Shown: positions 11,702 to 24,822, numbered from the stretch's first letter. The stretch is 64,000 nt of DNA from Aphrocallistes beatrix (GCA_963281255.1 OY725499.1:744001-808000); one strand, 5' to 3'. The notes: generated by a model from the letters alone, not told the origin. Translations and numbers: made by a program.

Positions 11702-12339
11702 ATTTTTTATACATGATGCAATCATTGATGAGGCATTATAATCTGATCATGAAAATATTTATATAGAAAAGTGTTGCGATTCCCAATAAAGATTTCGTTT
11801 CAAGTAATCTAATCTCTATTTCATCTCACTTCCAAGTTAATCAACTTTTGACACCTACTCGAGGTGTGAAAAATTATGAAATGTTGAGGAAACGTTTTGG
11901 GCAACATAGAAAAACATTATTGTGAAAATTCGACATTATTTTGTCGATTACTCATCGTCACTTGATCACACATATATATTCAATTATATAAGATGTCAAG
12001 ATAGTATATGATGAATATTTATCCGTCGAAAGTTTCCTTCCATCATTTGTCATTATAAAATTATTAAGTTTTAAACATCTGCATAATTTTATCTTGATAT
12101 ACATATGAATAATCATATGAATCTTGCTCAGTAATCAACGTGTAATATAATTCAGTTCTCTATTAATAATTACAAATATAATTCAATTCTTATTCCCTAT
12201 GTACTCCTATCAATGTTAATATTTAATCATTGTTAATGAGATCTGTCCCCAGTTGAACGAAACTTAATTGAGCAAACTCATTTGAGCACCTAACTGGGCG
12301 AAACTTAATTGGTAGAAACCTAATTGATCCAAGTATTAA

Positions 12340-12765
12340 ATATATTGATAGCCAGGATTAGACTTGAATTCTCTACTGCGTGAGGTGCGCTTGCATTTGT
12401 TAATGAGATACCTTGTGATAATGAAAGAATTTGAATCTTATTGTAGGCAGAGCAAAAGTATACAAGAGTTGTATTTTGAGATGAATTTGAATAGAACCTC
12501 ATCTCTTCATTTTCATCTCATACAACCTAACACAAGTACATCTATTGGAGACTATCCAGATCTCAAGTGAGTTGAATTCGTATAAATTATATTGCTCGTT
12601 AAGTAATACTAGCAGAGTTATGTTTCGTGGATTGCGGACACTTTGTGTCCACCTGAACCATCCCTTGGATTTTTCTCCACTTTGAATTTTGATTTTTTTC
12701 GAGAATGTGCAAAATTATTCTAAATTTTATAACTCCAAAATGATTTGATTAGGATATTCATAAGG
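12340..12765. repeat. Dispersed repeat (family C) with Helitron-like hairpin
   Basis: Related in inverted orientation to 48990-49380. Shared blocks include CATACAACCTAACACAAGT, TTCATCTC and the hairpin GGACACTTTGTGTCC that is also part of the Helitron A/B 3' terminus. It may be a third, degraded Helitron-like family. Confidence 0.55.
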
Positions 12766-13150
12766 CATTATGATCGGAGGATCGATGATCCTTTTTTTCT
12801 GAATGATCGGATGGAAGATCGCGATCTTTTTCTTGTCCGATCATTTTTGGAGATTTATGCTGTCTTCTCTCCTTGCTATCATTAACTTATTATATTTTTA
12901 CAATTTAAGTCTTCTTATAGTACTCTACTATATAGTATTACGTATACTGATAGCTGAGCATGGAAGGCATTTCGAATTTTAGTTCATACAAAAATGATGT
13001 GTCAAGGAACGAAAGCAATAAAAAATGATCGGAAAAATGATCGAAATCGGGATCGCGATCCTATTTGAAAATTTGATCTCGATCAGAATTGCCATCATAA
13101 TATCGACTAGGATCAGGATCTTATTTTTCACTATCAACTAATGCCCTAGA
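12766..13150. repeat. GATC-rich non-autonomous element
   Basis: Dense clusters of GATCGG/CCGATC, GATCGCGATC and related words at both ends (12770-12850 and 13020-13130) in opposite orientations, separated by plain AT-rich DNA. This is the layout of a MITE with GATC-rich terminal repeats. The ends are not sharp enough to give a target duplication. Confidence 0.5.
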
Positions 13151-13860
13151 TGTTCATACACGCTGGAGATCGATTGGCAGTTTAAGACATCGACGCTCTC
13201 TCAAAATATTTGAATTAATAAATGAGGTGGAATCGCGAAATTCAATATTTCGCTCTTTAAATATTGTTTTCCATAAAAATCTGCAAAAGCTTTATATTCA
13301 GTAAGTTAATTTGAGGTCTAAACATTTTTTGTGAAATCAACCACTTTATTGTAATTTCTAGAACAAAGTCTGATTGATATTGACATTAGAGAATTTAAAT
13401 ATTTGGGATCGACATAATCGAAAATCCTTGATTTAGCACTTTCTATGAATCGCTAGACGCTTATATGTTATTCAGGCTCTTGATTTTTCCCACAAGCAAA
13501 ATTTATGTCCCACAAATTTGCATTTTAGCTCGAAACAATATCTCGACAGCTAATATAGGGTATTTCACTATGTTGAATCCGTTTTCCCATTAGATGAATA
13601 GAAACTTTTGAATTGTTAAGATTAAATTACGCTAAACAGGACAGAGTTTTAAGATTAAAATTCCTTGGCTACGATATGGCAATACCAGTGGAAGAATGTA
13701 TTCGTGTTATTGACAATTTTGTACAAAAATGCTCTTCCGAATACTGTACCTTATTCGTATATAATAAATTAAAAAGTTATTTTTTAGATATTCCAGTTTT
13801 CCAATCGAATTATTGTGATATATTTTTAAAAAGTGACTTTTGGGCGACCCTGTATATATA

Positions 13861-13888
13861 TCTTATATATTAAAATGCTAGGATTTAA
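13861..13888 (+). mobile_element. Solitary Helitron B 5' terminus
   Basis: A|TCTTATATATTAAAATGC followed by TAGGATTT is the exact 5' end of family B, but the body stops after about 28 bases. It is a truncated copy or the footprint of a larger element lost by deletion. Confidence 0.6.
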
Positions 13889-14141
13889 AAATTATTTGTT
13901 ACATGTAGAAGCGAGAATTCAACTACTAATAGACCGTATTCGGTATTCTTTAATGTAGATAACAAATTTTACACTTAGAAAGCTCTAAAATTAATATTTC
14001 CCGAGCAAGTATTACGATAATCATATTTCATTTCGAGTCATTTACGAGAGCTGCACCATCGATCTGTCGATCGACATTTCTGTAAATAAAATGTTCTATA
14101 TTATTCTACCTTTAGGCTCCACATCGAATTTCCACTTTATC

Positions 14142-14903
14142 ATGGCTTCTTCTACTCCGCTCAATGAAAGTTCAGCACAAGAATATAACAAACACTGTGT
14201 TAGCCTAATGGATCAAACACCAGTTGACTTAAGTATTCTAAAACTTCTCACACTTCCTGAATGTAAGAAGATACTCGATATTGGTTGTGGAACTGGTAAC
14301 TATACTTTCATGCTAGCAGAGTGGGCAGGATCAAAATGTCAGGTTGTTGGCGTTGATCCAGACAAAGAACGAATCAAAATAGCCAAAGAGAGTAACACCA
14401 ACAGTAACGTGCTTTTTGAAGTAGGAGATGGACAGTGTTTCCCAGAAGATCAATATGATTTAGTTTTTTCTCACTATGTATTACATTTAATTGAAGACAA
14501 ACAAGATGTTTTTGAAAGAGTCAGCAAAAATATACGCGTTGGTGGACAATTCGTGATTATCGTTGAACAAAATCTTTCTGAACTTAAAGAAGAGATGACC
14601 CAGATGATGGGGATAGAAAAATGCAAGGCAATAAAAAACAAGCGATTCTACTGCACTCCGGAAAAATACTTCGAGTTGGCTTGTGCAAACGGTTTTATTT
14701 TGACCTTTAACAAAGAACTAGATAATGGCTATAATTTACCAAACATCGACAGTGCATTTTCGAGTTGGTATGCAAATACTTTTGGTGTGTTTAATCCGTC
14801 AGAAATAAGTCTTACCTCTTTGGAAGAGTTCAGACAAAAATATGCACAATCACCAATGTATATGGAATTACCTACTGCTCAATTCATTTTCACCAAAAAA
14901 TAA
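14142..14903 (+). CDS. Class I SAM-dependent methyltransferase (Methyltransf_11/25 type)
   Basis: An intact single-exon ORF of 253 residues from the ATG at 14142. An in-frame ATG at 14091 exists, but its extra 17 residues lie across a likely splice acceptor (CTACCTTTAG), so I prefer the downstream start. Motif I ILDIGCGTGNYT (about residues 44-55), the acidic end of beta-2 GVDPDKERI, motif II EDQYDLVFSHYVLHL and motif III IRVGGQFVIIVEQN give a complete Rossmann SAM-binding core. The C-terminal third, which sets the substrate, is not recognisable. It would be a cytosolic small-molecule methyltransferase; there is no signal peptide or membrane segment. A decayed copy of the same locus lies at 57.1-58.0 kb, followed as here by the FAD oxidase, which points to a linked pair. 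Confidence 0.88.
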   Translation: MASSTPLNESSAQEYNKHCVSLMDQTPVDLSILKLLTLPECKKILDIGCGTGNYTFMLAEWAGSKCQVVGVDPDKERIKIAKESNTNSNVLFEVGDGQCFPEDQYDLVFSHYVLHLIEDKQDVFERVSKNIRVGGQFVIIVEQNLSELKEEMTQMMGIEKCKAIKNKRFYCTPEKYFELACANGFILTFNKELDNGYNLPNIDSAFSSWYANTFGVFNPSEISLTSLEEFRQKYAQSPMYMELPTAQFIFTKK

Positions 14904-17011
14904 AATAAACTTCTAAAATCTCAGGCTTGATTTGTTTTGTATTGAGAGTGTACAAGTATTTCTTAGGATTCAAGTATTTAGAGTTTGCATTAAGGGTCTA
15001 GCATTCTAATCAGGAAAATTGGATTTTGTGTGTGTATACATATAAATAGTTTTATTCATCTAGGCTTATTCCTGCAATACTCAGAATAGATTTGTGATAT
15101 CATATATTTTGTATATTTGTTGATCTCTATCATGACAGTGTGAATTATTTAAATGATTGTTGATTGTTATAACACCTCAAATTTGTGAATTGTCTCTTGA
15201 AACTCTGAATTCATTGGGTAATCTACCAACGTAAAGATAATATCGGGAAAATCACACTACTTTAATTACACATCTAGACAGGGTGTCAAACCTATCGCCG
15301 TGTAATGTCAGTATGTCTGCTTCCAAGTTCCTGGAAATTATACTGGACCAAATTGCACCAAATTTGGACCATGTGCGAGTATTTCTTTTATGGATGAGAT
15401 TTGAACTTATGTACAACTTTTGTAAATTTTCACACCTTTTTTGACATGAATTTAACTTGATTTAAAATTTTTACTATAAAGCAAATATAGTACATGTGTC
15501 TGCAACTAGTATTTGAGACCAAACTCAATTTACAATTTTGTCTTCACTTGGACTGACAGGCAAAAGCAGCAAGATTGTAGCTGTTGAAAATTATGCTTAT
15601 GAATATTGAATGAACTGAGGTTTATAAAAATGTTAAATTCCTCCTATAGGCAATAATATTATCTACGTATGGGATCACTTGAAGCGATACGTGAGTGGTA
15701 TAAATAATACAAAGTATATATAAATGAGTATGCATCCAAATTCTCATAAAACACTTTAATTATAATCGATAATATTTCATAAATGTGGATATGTCCTGTC
15801 CAACTAAACTTGAGGATAAGTTCATCTTTACTAGTCACAGTTTGTTATATAATTATTTATAGTTTTAGTTATACGTTGTATATTATAGCACTATGTTACA
15901 ATTGATATGCTTGAACACCATACCCATTCAATTTTTTTCATTTTGACACAGATCGATCCATCTAAAGCTATACATTTTAGTAGATATTTGGATTTCTAAA
16001 ATATTCAGGCAAAATAGTGACAGATTCCTGCTGTGCTCTATATTTTTGGAATTCCTCACTTTGTGAGAAATATTATAGATACAAAAATAATAATTATGGA
16101 ACTTTAAATTTAGATTTGAACCTATTCACCATTCGATTTTGATAAAATTGATATAATCATTATTTGTATATTGGAAAGAGGAGTTATATGTCTTTATAAA
16201 TATGTGGCGATGGTCATTTGGGGGGCTATCGCTAGAATTCGTACTAGGAGTGTCGACAATAATCTTAGGCCCTCGCAGTGAAAAATAAGACTTGTTTCAG
16301 CTCCAAAAAGACCATGAAACAATGACATACAGATTAAGAAATATTGCCCACCAGCATTTTTCTTAATCATTATACCATTGTTTGATAATAATAAAGACTG
16401 ATAATTTGATCTATAATGCCTACTAGCATTTAACTAATGTTTGAAGCCTCAAAAATAGCATCAAATTATTCTGAAATGCGAATAGCTATATCGACAGTAT
16501 ACCACAGTCAATAGTATTAAATTACTGTACCTGAAATACTACGTATAATGTGGTACTGCTACAATAATAACAATAATTGCAATATATGCGGTAGCAAATT
16601 ATTGATGCAGGCGGTGGAGCTTTAAATTAACAGTGGCCTTGTGACCATACTACAATAAATCTTATATATAGGGTGGGTTTTACATTTTGTACCCAGTGCA
16701 ATTGGGTATTTTTTCCTTGGCTTCCATAATCTTAGTTATTATAATGGCTAGAGATTGTAGATATAATATTTGGACCCATATCCCCGATTTTAGCTACGTG
16801 CCGCAACACATTTTTTTCCTCACAAAGTCTGTCCTGCAAATTGTAGTTCAAGGTTTTAGATTGGATAAACTCTCACAAAATCGTTCCAAAATCTCTATTC
16901 ATCATAATAACTAAGAGTATGGGAGTCGAGGAAAAAATATACCCAATGATGCTGAGTGCACAATTTAAAAAAAATATAAAATGTTATTTAATCATGATGA
17001 TTTAACATATA
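14904..17011. other. Intergenic, no gene seen
   Basis: The 15400-15640 part is the 3' flank of the methyltransferase that recurs at 57820-58030. At about 16670-16950 there is a mariner-like piece (AGGGTGGG terminus and the word ATCTTAGTTATTAT shared with the elements at 32692 and 47118). Otherwise AT-rich. Confidence 0.6.
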
Positions 17012-18085
17012 CAAGCGCGCTTCGCTTACTTGCGCTGCGCGGCTTGCGGACACTGCGTGTCCGAAGATTCGCCGTATGCGCGCGTGGAGTTACTCAATCT
17101 AACCTAATTTGGGAATTTTTTACTTTATATAAATATTGTGAACAAAATTTAACGAATAATTTATCATATGGATCCGAAAATATAGTATTCGAAATCTACA
17201 CCCTTGAAAACCCCGTGTCAACCGTTGAAAGCAAGTTTCTGACATATTTTTGAGATTTGTTTACTTTATGTATCTATTGTAAACAAAAGTAAACAAATTA
17301 ATTTTCGAACTTACTCGAAAATATGATATTCGAAATCTACACCCTTGAAAATCCCATGTCAAACGTTGAAAGCAAGTTTCTACCATATTTGGAACCATAT
17401 TGAGATTTGTTTACTTTATGTATATAATGTAAACAAAAGTAAATAAGAAATTTATCATATAGACCTGAAAATATGATATTCGAAATCTACACCCCTGAAA
17501 ACCCCATGGCAACCGTTTAAAGCAAGTTTCTAGCCTATTTTGAGATTTGTTTACTTTATGTATCTATTGTAAACAAAAGTAAACAAATAATTTATCATAT
17601 ACATCTGAAAATATGATATTCGAAATCTACACTCCTGAAAACTCCATGTCAACCGTTGGAAGCTAGTCTCTAGCAATATTTTCAAAATTAATCAAATGGT
17701 GTGAAAATATGTATATAAAGGTGTGAAAATATATAGATAATTTTTTTGATTATCATACACTATAATACATTTAAGCTATCAAACATTAGTTGTGGCTTTG
17801 AAGTATTAATAACAATGACGATATATTGTAGTGTTGTACTTGTACAATGATGTCTATTGTGATAGTGTAGGTCATTTATTTAGTATAGAAAAGGTGTGAA
17901 AAATTGTTTTCCATTTTTTTTGCAGAGATGTGAAAATTTCGCTTAGATCTTAGAACTTAATCGTAGTCATATCATTTGACACCTACATGCCAATTTTCAC
18001 ATCTCTATGAATTCCCAATTCTTCAATCAATTCGGACAAACACATAAATAAAAAAACAAAAAAATCCTAGCATTTTAATATAAGA
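17012..18085 (-). mobile_element. Helitron-like element, family B, tandem copy 1
   Basis: 3' CTTG at 17015-17012 with flanking T, then the hairpin block, about four internal units of roughly 120 bp (17110-17660), and the 5' TCTTATATT end at 18085. The next element begins at the very next base, so this copy's 5' end was itself the target of a second insertion. Confidence 0.8.
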
Positions 18086-19020
18086 CAAGCACGCTTCGCT
18101 TGCTTGCGCTGCGCGGCTTGCGGACACTGCGTGTCCGCAGAGTCGCCCTGCGGGCGCCTGGAGTCACTCAATCTAACATATTTTGTAATTTGTTTACTTT
18201 ATATATCTATTGTAAACAAAAGTAAACATTGATCATCAAATATACTCGAAAATATGATATTCGAAATCTACACCCCTGAAAACCCCATGACAACCGTTGA
18301 AAGCAAGTTTCTAGCATATTTTTGAGATTTGTTTACTTTATGTATCTAATGTAAACAAAAGTAAACAAATAATTTATCATATAAATCTGAAAATATGATA
18401 TTCGAAATCCACACCCCTGAAAACCCCATGTCAACCGTTGAAAGCAAGTTTCTAGCATATTTTTGAGATTTGTTTACTTTATGTATCTATTGTAAACAAA
18501 AGTAAACGAATAATTTATCATATAGATCTGAAAATATGATATTCGAAATCTACACCCCTGAAAACCCCATGTCAACCGTTGGAAGCTAGTCTCTAGCAAT
18601 ATTTTCAAAATTCATCAAATGGTGTGAAAATATGTATATACGTAAAGGTGTGAAAATATGCACATAATCTTTTTTATTGCCATACATTATAATACATTTA
18701 AGCTATCAAACTTAAGTTGTGGCTTTGAAGTATTAATAACAATGACGATCTATTGTAGTGTCGTACAATGGTTTCTATTGTGATAGTGTAGTCATTTATT
18801 TTGTATAGAAAAGGTGCGAAAAATTGTTTCCCATTTTTTTTGCAGAGATGTTAAAATTTCGCTTAGATCTTAGAACTTAATCGTAGTCATATCATTTGAC
18901 ACCTACATGCCAATTTTCACACCTCTATGACTTCCCAATTCTTCAATCAATTCGGACAAACACATTAAAAAAACACATTAAAAAAAATCCTAGCATTTTA
19001 ATATATAAGATACAGTAAAA
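18086..19020 (-). mobile_element. Helitron-like element, family B, tandem copy 2
   Basis: CTTG occupies 18089-18086 and the 5' end TCTTATATATTAAAATGC is at 19020, next to a T on the plus strand. It holds about three internal units (18180-18580). It sits head to tail against the preceding copy with no intervening base. Confidence 0.82.
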
Positions 19021-19154
19021 GCCCCTCACAGATGCAATGAATGTGCCTCCATTTCTAGGGTGACGGTACAATACTGTGTTTGTACTGTTATCCAGGAATG
19101 CATAATTACACTCCCATTTAATCTGTGAATGGAGTTTTTTACTTTTGTCTTAAA

Positions 19155-22100
19155 ATGGGTTGTGGGTCAAGTTCCCAACAAGTCGTTTCTAAACCTCAGC
19201 ACAGCATCCCCCAGCAAAGTACGTCACATAATCTCGCAACTAGCAACTCCAACCCTCAGCAAATGCAAACTTCTAACTTTTCGACAAATGAACCAGACAA
19301 GCAGACATCTATCATTGAGGATAGCACATCTTCACAAGTGACTAAAGGTATATATATTCCCTATATTATTATCATCAAAGCATAGAGATACTATATTTGA
19401 TATAAAATTCGGGGGCTACACATTCAAATGTCTCAGTCTTGTAAATTTTTCGTCCCAAATACGTATTCGCTAGGCCGTAGGCAGTAGGTGTGAAGTGGTC
19501 AGGTTGAAACCAGTCTGAAAGTACAAATTGGCCTTTTTAGGTTGAATTAGTCAATGGTGATCCGGTTGAAACCGGACCAATCGTACCGGTGGCTACGGTT
19601 CTGCATTGTTAAATATGACATCATAAACTTTGCATCATTAATCACCACAATATATAATAATGATGGTTAAAAGGACAACCAATGGTAGAGTTGCACAGGT
19701 TTATATATACAGTGGAGTCTCCTAATAATGGACATATTGGGGGCATAGAACCGGCGCCACTGGTCCGGTTTTAACCGGACCACTTTTCAAAAATGGTCCA
19801 GGTTGGCCATGATAAACCGTACAACTTTTCAAAAGTGGTCCGGTTGGTAAAGTAAAATCCGGACCACTTCTAAAACCGTGGCGCCGGCGCTGCCGGGCAT
19901 AGTTTTTGTCCGTTGTAAAGAGATGTCTGCTCCTCGGAGAATGTGCTTACTATTACTTCCGTAATATGGTGAATTCATTCCGTTCCACGAGGTTTGTCTG
20001 TAGTAGAGGGATTGTCTGCTTTTCGGAGTTGTCCGTTTTAGGAGACTCTAATGTACTACATACCTCGGATATGAAGAATTGATTTGAAGTCTTGAAGTTG
20101 AGTGCAGTAGAACTTTAGCTGGCGAACACTTTGTGTCCGCCCAATGCGCATTACGAAAAATAAATGAATCATCCAAGTTGTTAATTTTTCTTCGTTGTTT
20201 AGTTGAATTATCTACTTCTGCATGGTTGGCAATTCATACTGATAACATACCGCAGATGAAAGGGATGAACAAAAAAAAAGCGATGAATTTCCTTGAAAAG
20301 TACAGTATCAGCATTGTAGATGTGAAGATATCAATTCAAGACATTGATTTGAAACTTAAGCATAACGCTTTTAAAAAAATGAAAGAGAAGAAATTGACCG
20401 AAGACTATCTTGTTATTCCGACAAAACCTTCAACGTTTTTGAACTGGCCAGGCAATGTGAAGCTCGATTCTACTTACGTATGCTTCCCAAAGACTAAGGG
20501 CGATCTGATTGATATTTTAAAGCACGATGAATTTACGAGTATTGGATTTCAAGGATCCACTCATTCTTGGCCTAATTTTTTCGGGAAATCCAATTCTGCA
20601 TCAATCAATTTCTTGTTCTTCAATGCATTTGGAACTGGTCAAGAGAGAGCCAAATTAGTTGATAGGGAAAATGGAATTGTAGTTGTGTCTGCTGGATGTT
20701 CTATTCTAGAAAAACATTGTACGTTTGGATTAGATAAAGATCCTGTACTCCTACCTTCTTGCGTGATATATACAGATGGACATTACGTGGGTACTACCTC
20801 AACTGGCTGTCATGTAAGTTCTAGATTACTAAAATACATTGTTTTATTAGTTAGTAATTAGACTAAGTTCATGATTGATTAACCAAAAGCATTGTGTTCT
20901 AATACCAAACATGTTCAGGCACACTCACATCCAGTCTGTGCACAATGGCGTCGATTTTCGAATTATGTTGCGGGGGGGGGAGGTCGAAGTTACTTTAAAG
21001 GTAAATTTGTCTCTCCCTAGTTGGAATTATTGGGGGTAATGAAAATACGGGATGAACTGGATGTAGACCCAAATCTATGGGACGAAAAGGAAAAAATGAG
21101 TACAGTACACCCTCGCTAATCCGAATAGCTCTGTTCGAATGATCGAAAAAATCGTTCGGATTAGTGAATTTGTTCCGATTAGTGAAATAACACTAATTCA
21201 ATATGGCATTAATTATAATAAATTTGTATTGTTATATTATATTAAGTATATTATTTGGCTATGACTGCATATTTAACGAGGTTTCTCAATCTTATTGATA
21301 GATTTAAGTTTATAACCATTTATTCAAAGTCAGAGGCGAATAATAATATATTTTGCGTGTTCGGATTTTTAAAATGAAATGTTCGGACTATCGAGGGTGT
21401 ACTGTACTAGAAAACGCGAATTCATTGAAATTTTCGTGGTTTCTACTTTATTGACTTTAATTAATTAAGTTAAAAATTTTAAAATCGATATTTAAACATA
21501 TTGATAAAATGGATATATTTCTGAAAGATTGTGTAATTAAAACGTAGAGAAACTCTATATATTAGCAATCAAATTCTAGGACACGCATTCTAATTGCTCA
21601 ATATCATCTGACTAATTATCCTGCATATTTTAGGGATGTAGCTTCGAATATGGAAGCTTAAGTGATCAAATAGAGAAGATAACATTTTACGATGCTGATG
21701 GTAATGAGCACATCTTAGAAAAAGATAAAGATCTCGATAAACTTCGCACTGCTGCTATTGGTTTGGGTTCTTATGGAATTATTACTGAGTTGCGCTTCAA
21801 AATGGTGCCAGATGTATTAGTCGTAACAGAAAGACATTACTGGACTCTTGAACAGATGAAACACAATTTGGAAAATCATCCCAGTGATTGGCTATCTTTC
21901 GAACATTACTGGTGGCCATTCGGAAGTGTCTCAGTAGACGATGCATTCCAATGTATAGTAACTGGAAAGTTACAAAATTATGACTATCAACAAGACAAGG
22001 TATTTTGCCAAATAGTGAGGAAATATCGTGATCCTAATGGCCCCATAAAGTATCCCTATCACGATCCTACAACAAATTCTTACATTTATGCCGATAAACC

Positions 22101-22851
22101 TTATACAGATGACCCCAAATATTGGTTTCGCAATCAGTTACCCTACTACAGACAAGAAATTTTGCTCTGGATACGAAAGGAATTATTGAAATCAGCCAAA
22201 GAGATTGATATTGATGGCAGATTTGTGCCATTTATGCAAGTTATTGTCCTTGAGATATTAAATCAAATGCAGTTTATAGATAACCTTCGTTTTCCATTAC
22301 ATACTTCAACATATTTCAATGCTGTCCATTATTTACCATTAGTTTCAGCACTTCCAATCAGAATAAACGATATAGAACTTTGCTTTCAAGCTTCTCCAAC
22401 TCTCAAACCCGGAGAGAATGAAACTTTTTCTAATTACTTCGAAGCGCTAAATAAACTTGGACTAATGATACAAGATGAAGCTTATAATGGTCGATTTCCT
22501 GTCAGTATGTGTGTTGAATCTAGGATTTGTGCACAAAGTCCTTGTCCTTTAGCTGCTAACTATTCTACTGAAAAAAAGATGTTTGTACATCTGGAAATTT
22601 TGTCTCTGAGTTATTCTCCAACATGGGAAGCCTTTGGCAATTGCTTTTTCCAAATGTTGAAATCAATTGATCCTAATGTTAAGCCTTCATTGGGGAAACA
22701 ATGGACATTTATTGATGGTATCTATGAACATCTCCAAACTGTGTGCAACGAAGGTTTGGTTGAATTGCAAAAATTACAAAAAGAATATGATCCAAAAGAG
22801 CGATTCATGTTCAAAGATGTTGCCAAACTATTTGAGAACTTGAATAATTAG
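19155..22851 (+). CDS. FAD-linked oxidase related to L-gulonolactone oxidase, three exons
   Basis: Exons 19155-19347, 20203-20813 and 21634-22851 join at GT-AG introns with matching phases (1, then 0) into 673 codons. The N-terminus MGCGSS has Gly2 for myristoylation and Cys3 for palmitoylation, so the enzyme is probably tethered to a membrane through a Ser/Gln-rich linker. Exon 2 carries the FAD-binding PCMH part: NWPGNV, then GFQGSTHSW, whose His185 lies where the GULO/ALO family attaches FAD, then VSAGCSI. The exon 2/3 join gives TGCHGCSFEYGSLSDQ, equivalent to the family's TGTHNTGI segment. The end (EYDPKERFMF) resembles the lactone-oxidase tail. Family members oxidise sugar lactones and related alcohols; the substrate here is unknown. 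The roughly 135-residue extension before the FAD domain is unusual. Start choice rests on the in-frame splice and the MGCGSS signature. Confidence 0.85.
19710..20053. mobile_element. pogo-like MITE in intron 1 of the oxidase, itself interrupted
   Basis: CAGTGGAGTCTCCTAATAAT at the left is paired with GTCCGTTTTAGGAGACTC...ATG at the right, and TA duplications flank both ends. Inside, after GGGCATAG, a second element (19749-19894) is inserted. Words like TTGTCCGTTGTAAAGAGATG resume after it. Confidence 0.8.
19749..19894. mobile_element. hAT-like MITE nested in a pogo-like MITE
   Basis: AACCGGCGCCACTGGTCCGG pairs with CCGTGGCGCCGGCGCTGCC. The 8-bp target duplication is GGGCATAG at 19741-19748 and 19895-19902. 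The interior repeats GGTCCGGTT / AACCGGACC. The same family occurs at 37040-37376. Confidence 0.85.
21103..21404. mobile_element. pogo/Tigger-like MITE in intron 2 of the oxidase
   Basis: CAGTACACCCTCGCTAATCC pairs with GGACTATCGAGGGTGTACTG, with TA on both sides, 302 bp. The left end repeats GTTCGGATTAGTGAA words. A truncated relative is at about 4517-4600. Confidence 0.85.
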
Positions 22852-24323
22852 ATTGCTAGCTAATTACCTCAACTTCGACTTTGAACTATTAGAATGTAGT
22901 GAGTTGTTTCATTAGGAAGCATCCATACCTCTTTACTGTATTTCTCTGCTCTAATATCTCCCTTTATATACTTAGATATTTTCTCGTGTTTACTATTAGT
23001 TTTTCTTATAAATGCATAGTATAGGATTGTGTAATGATAATTATCTACTGTTAGTTTGATAGAATTTTTATCTAAATTCATGCTTCGAGGGAACTTGAAG
23101 GGATCAAATATATAAAATATTTAAGCTGTCTATGTACTTGTATAGGAGGGATTTATGTAGAATTTCTGATTTATAGTGAATTCAGAGACTATATTTTCAT
23201 CAGAAAATATATAGAATTTTGATCAGAAAACCAATGTAGAACATTGATTAATTAGTATTGAAATTCCACATTTCTGATCAAAATTCTACATATTTTCTGA
23301 TAAAATTATACAGTCTCAAATTGTGTATTATATGTATTAGCATGAGACATTATCGTTGTAGTAAGACTCTAAATGAAGCTCCAGGTCCACAAATCTGCAT
23401 TAAATGCTGGATAAATAATTACATTAGTTTTATAATTATTTTTCTCATTAGTGCAGCAAATATCGCATAGGTTAAACCATAACCTACTATAATAAGGCCT
23501 CAGAGTAACTTGCGGATTTGGCACTAGGGATGCAGTAAAAGATGGTTGAAGAAATACATGAGCTGCCTTAAATCATTAACAAAGCACAATAGAGCTTAGG
23601 AATGTATTACCAGCATATATAAATATGGTGTCAAAGCACCCATATCCGTTGTTAAAATTTAGATTAGTCATCAAATGATTGCGCAACAGGCTATATTTGG
23701 ATCAAATTTAGTGATTTTCAGAGGTCGTTTAAGGGCACTTCTAAGTGTTTTTATTATAAGGTTGTAACCGAATAGTTCAATATTCAGCTATAGACCAAAT
23801 ACTATTTGGCACATAGTTGATCTTAGGTTGGGAACCGAATATCAGTATTCGTATTCGGTTAGGGAAATATTCATGAATGCTGATATTCGGTTCAATCGGT
23901 TTCAACCTTGAAAAGGCTCGTACAGCTTCACTCATAGTCCAATCTTTTGACAAGTAACACACATAGACATAGCCAGGAATATTTGTTTGGGACATATAAA
24001 CCAGCTGAGGGATGCTTTAAGCCCCCCAGTGGGGTCCAGGGGCAAAGCCCCTGGAAACTAACAACAATTTGTCCCACAATTTGGACAGATTCATCTAATT
24101 TTGAGGTTCTAGAAATACAAATTACCTCCGATGACACTCCCCCCTCAAAAATTATTTTATAACTTACTAAATAAATATTGAGACTTCATCCAGCCAGGGG
24201 GAGCAGTTGCCCCTCCTGACCCCCCTCCCTACGCCCTTGGTAACGCATTTAACCAGAACTCATATCATTAGCGACCTAACACCAGATATCAGAGATTCAG
24301 GAATGTATAATAAAAGAAAAAAT

Positions 24324-24437
24324 TGCTTAGAAACCCAATTTTCCTTAAAAGGTCTTCTAAATGCTTAGAAACCCAATTTTCCTTAAAAGGTCTTCTAAAT
24401 GCTTAGAAACCCAATTTTCCTTAAAATGTCTTCGAAG
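24324..24437. repeat. 38-bp direct repeat, three copies
   Basis: The unit starting TGCTTAGAAACCCAATTTTC recurs at 24324, 24362 and 24400, with only one or two changes in the last copy. Confidence 0.9.
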
Positions 24438-24822
24438 CAATTTTTTGTAATCAATCTAGTAGTAAACCATTCTTATGTTACTAATAGTACAAAAGCATAC
24501 ATAGAATAAGTATCAAAATCTCCTTACTTCATTAAAATTATCCTTAATTTTTATGAAGAAAAAAAATTTAATCAATGCAATATATCAGAGTTAAAGCACT
24601 TTTCCTGTGATTATTTATATTGAAAGCGACATAGTCTATATATAGTAGAAGATTAGATAATATTACAGGCATAATCATTATCCAAGCAACTTGAACTACT
24701 TGTTATTCCAAGTAAAAATTACTTGATTACTTGCGTCATCAGGAAGAAAGAGGTAACACTGAAGAATAATGAAAAGGAAAATTTCCATTTCAAATCATTT
24801 CTTGAATTCACATCAAAACTAG

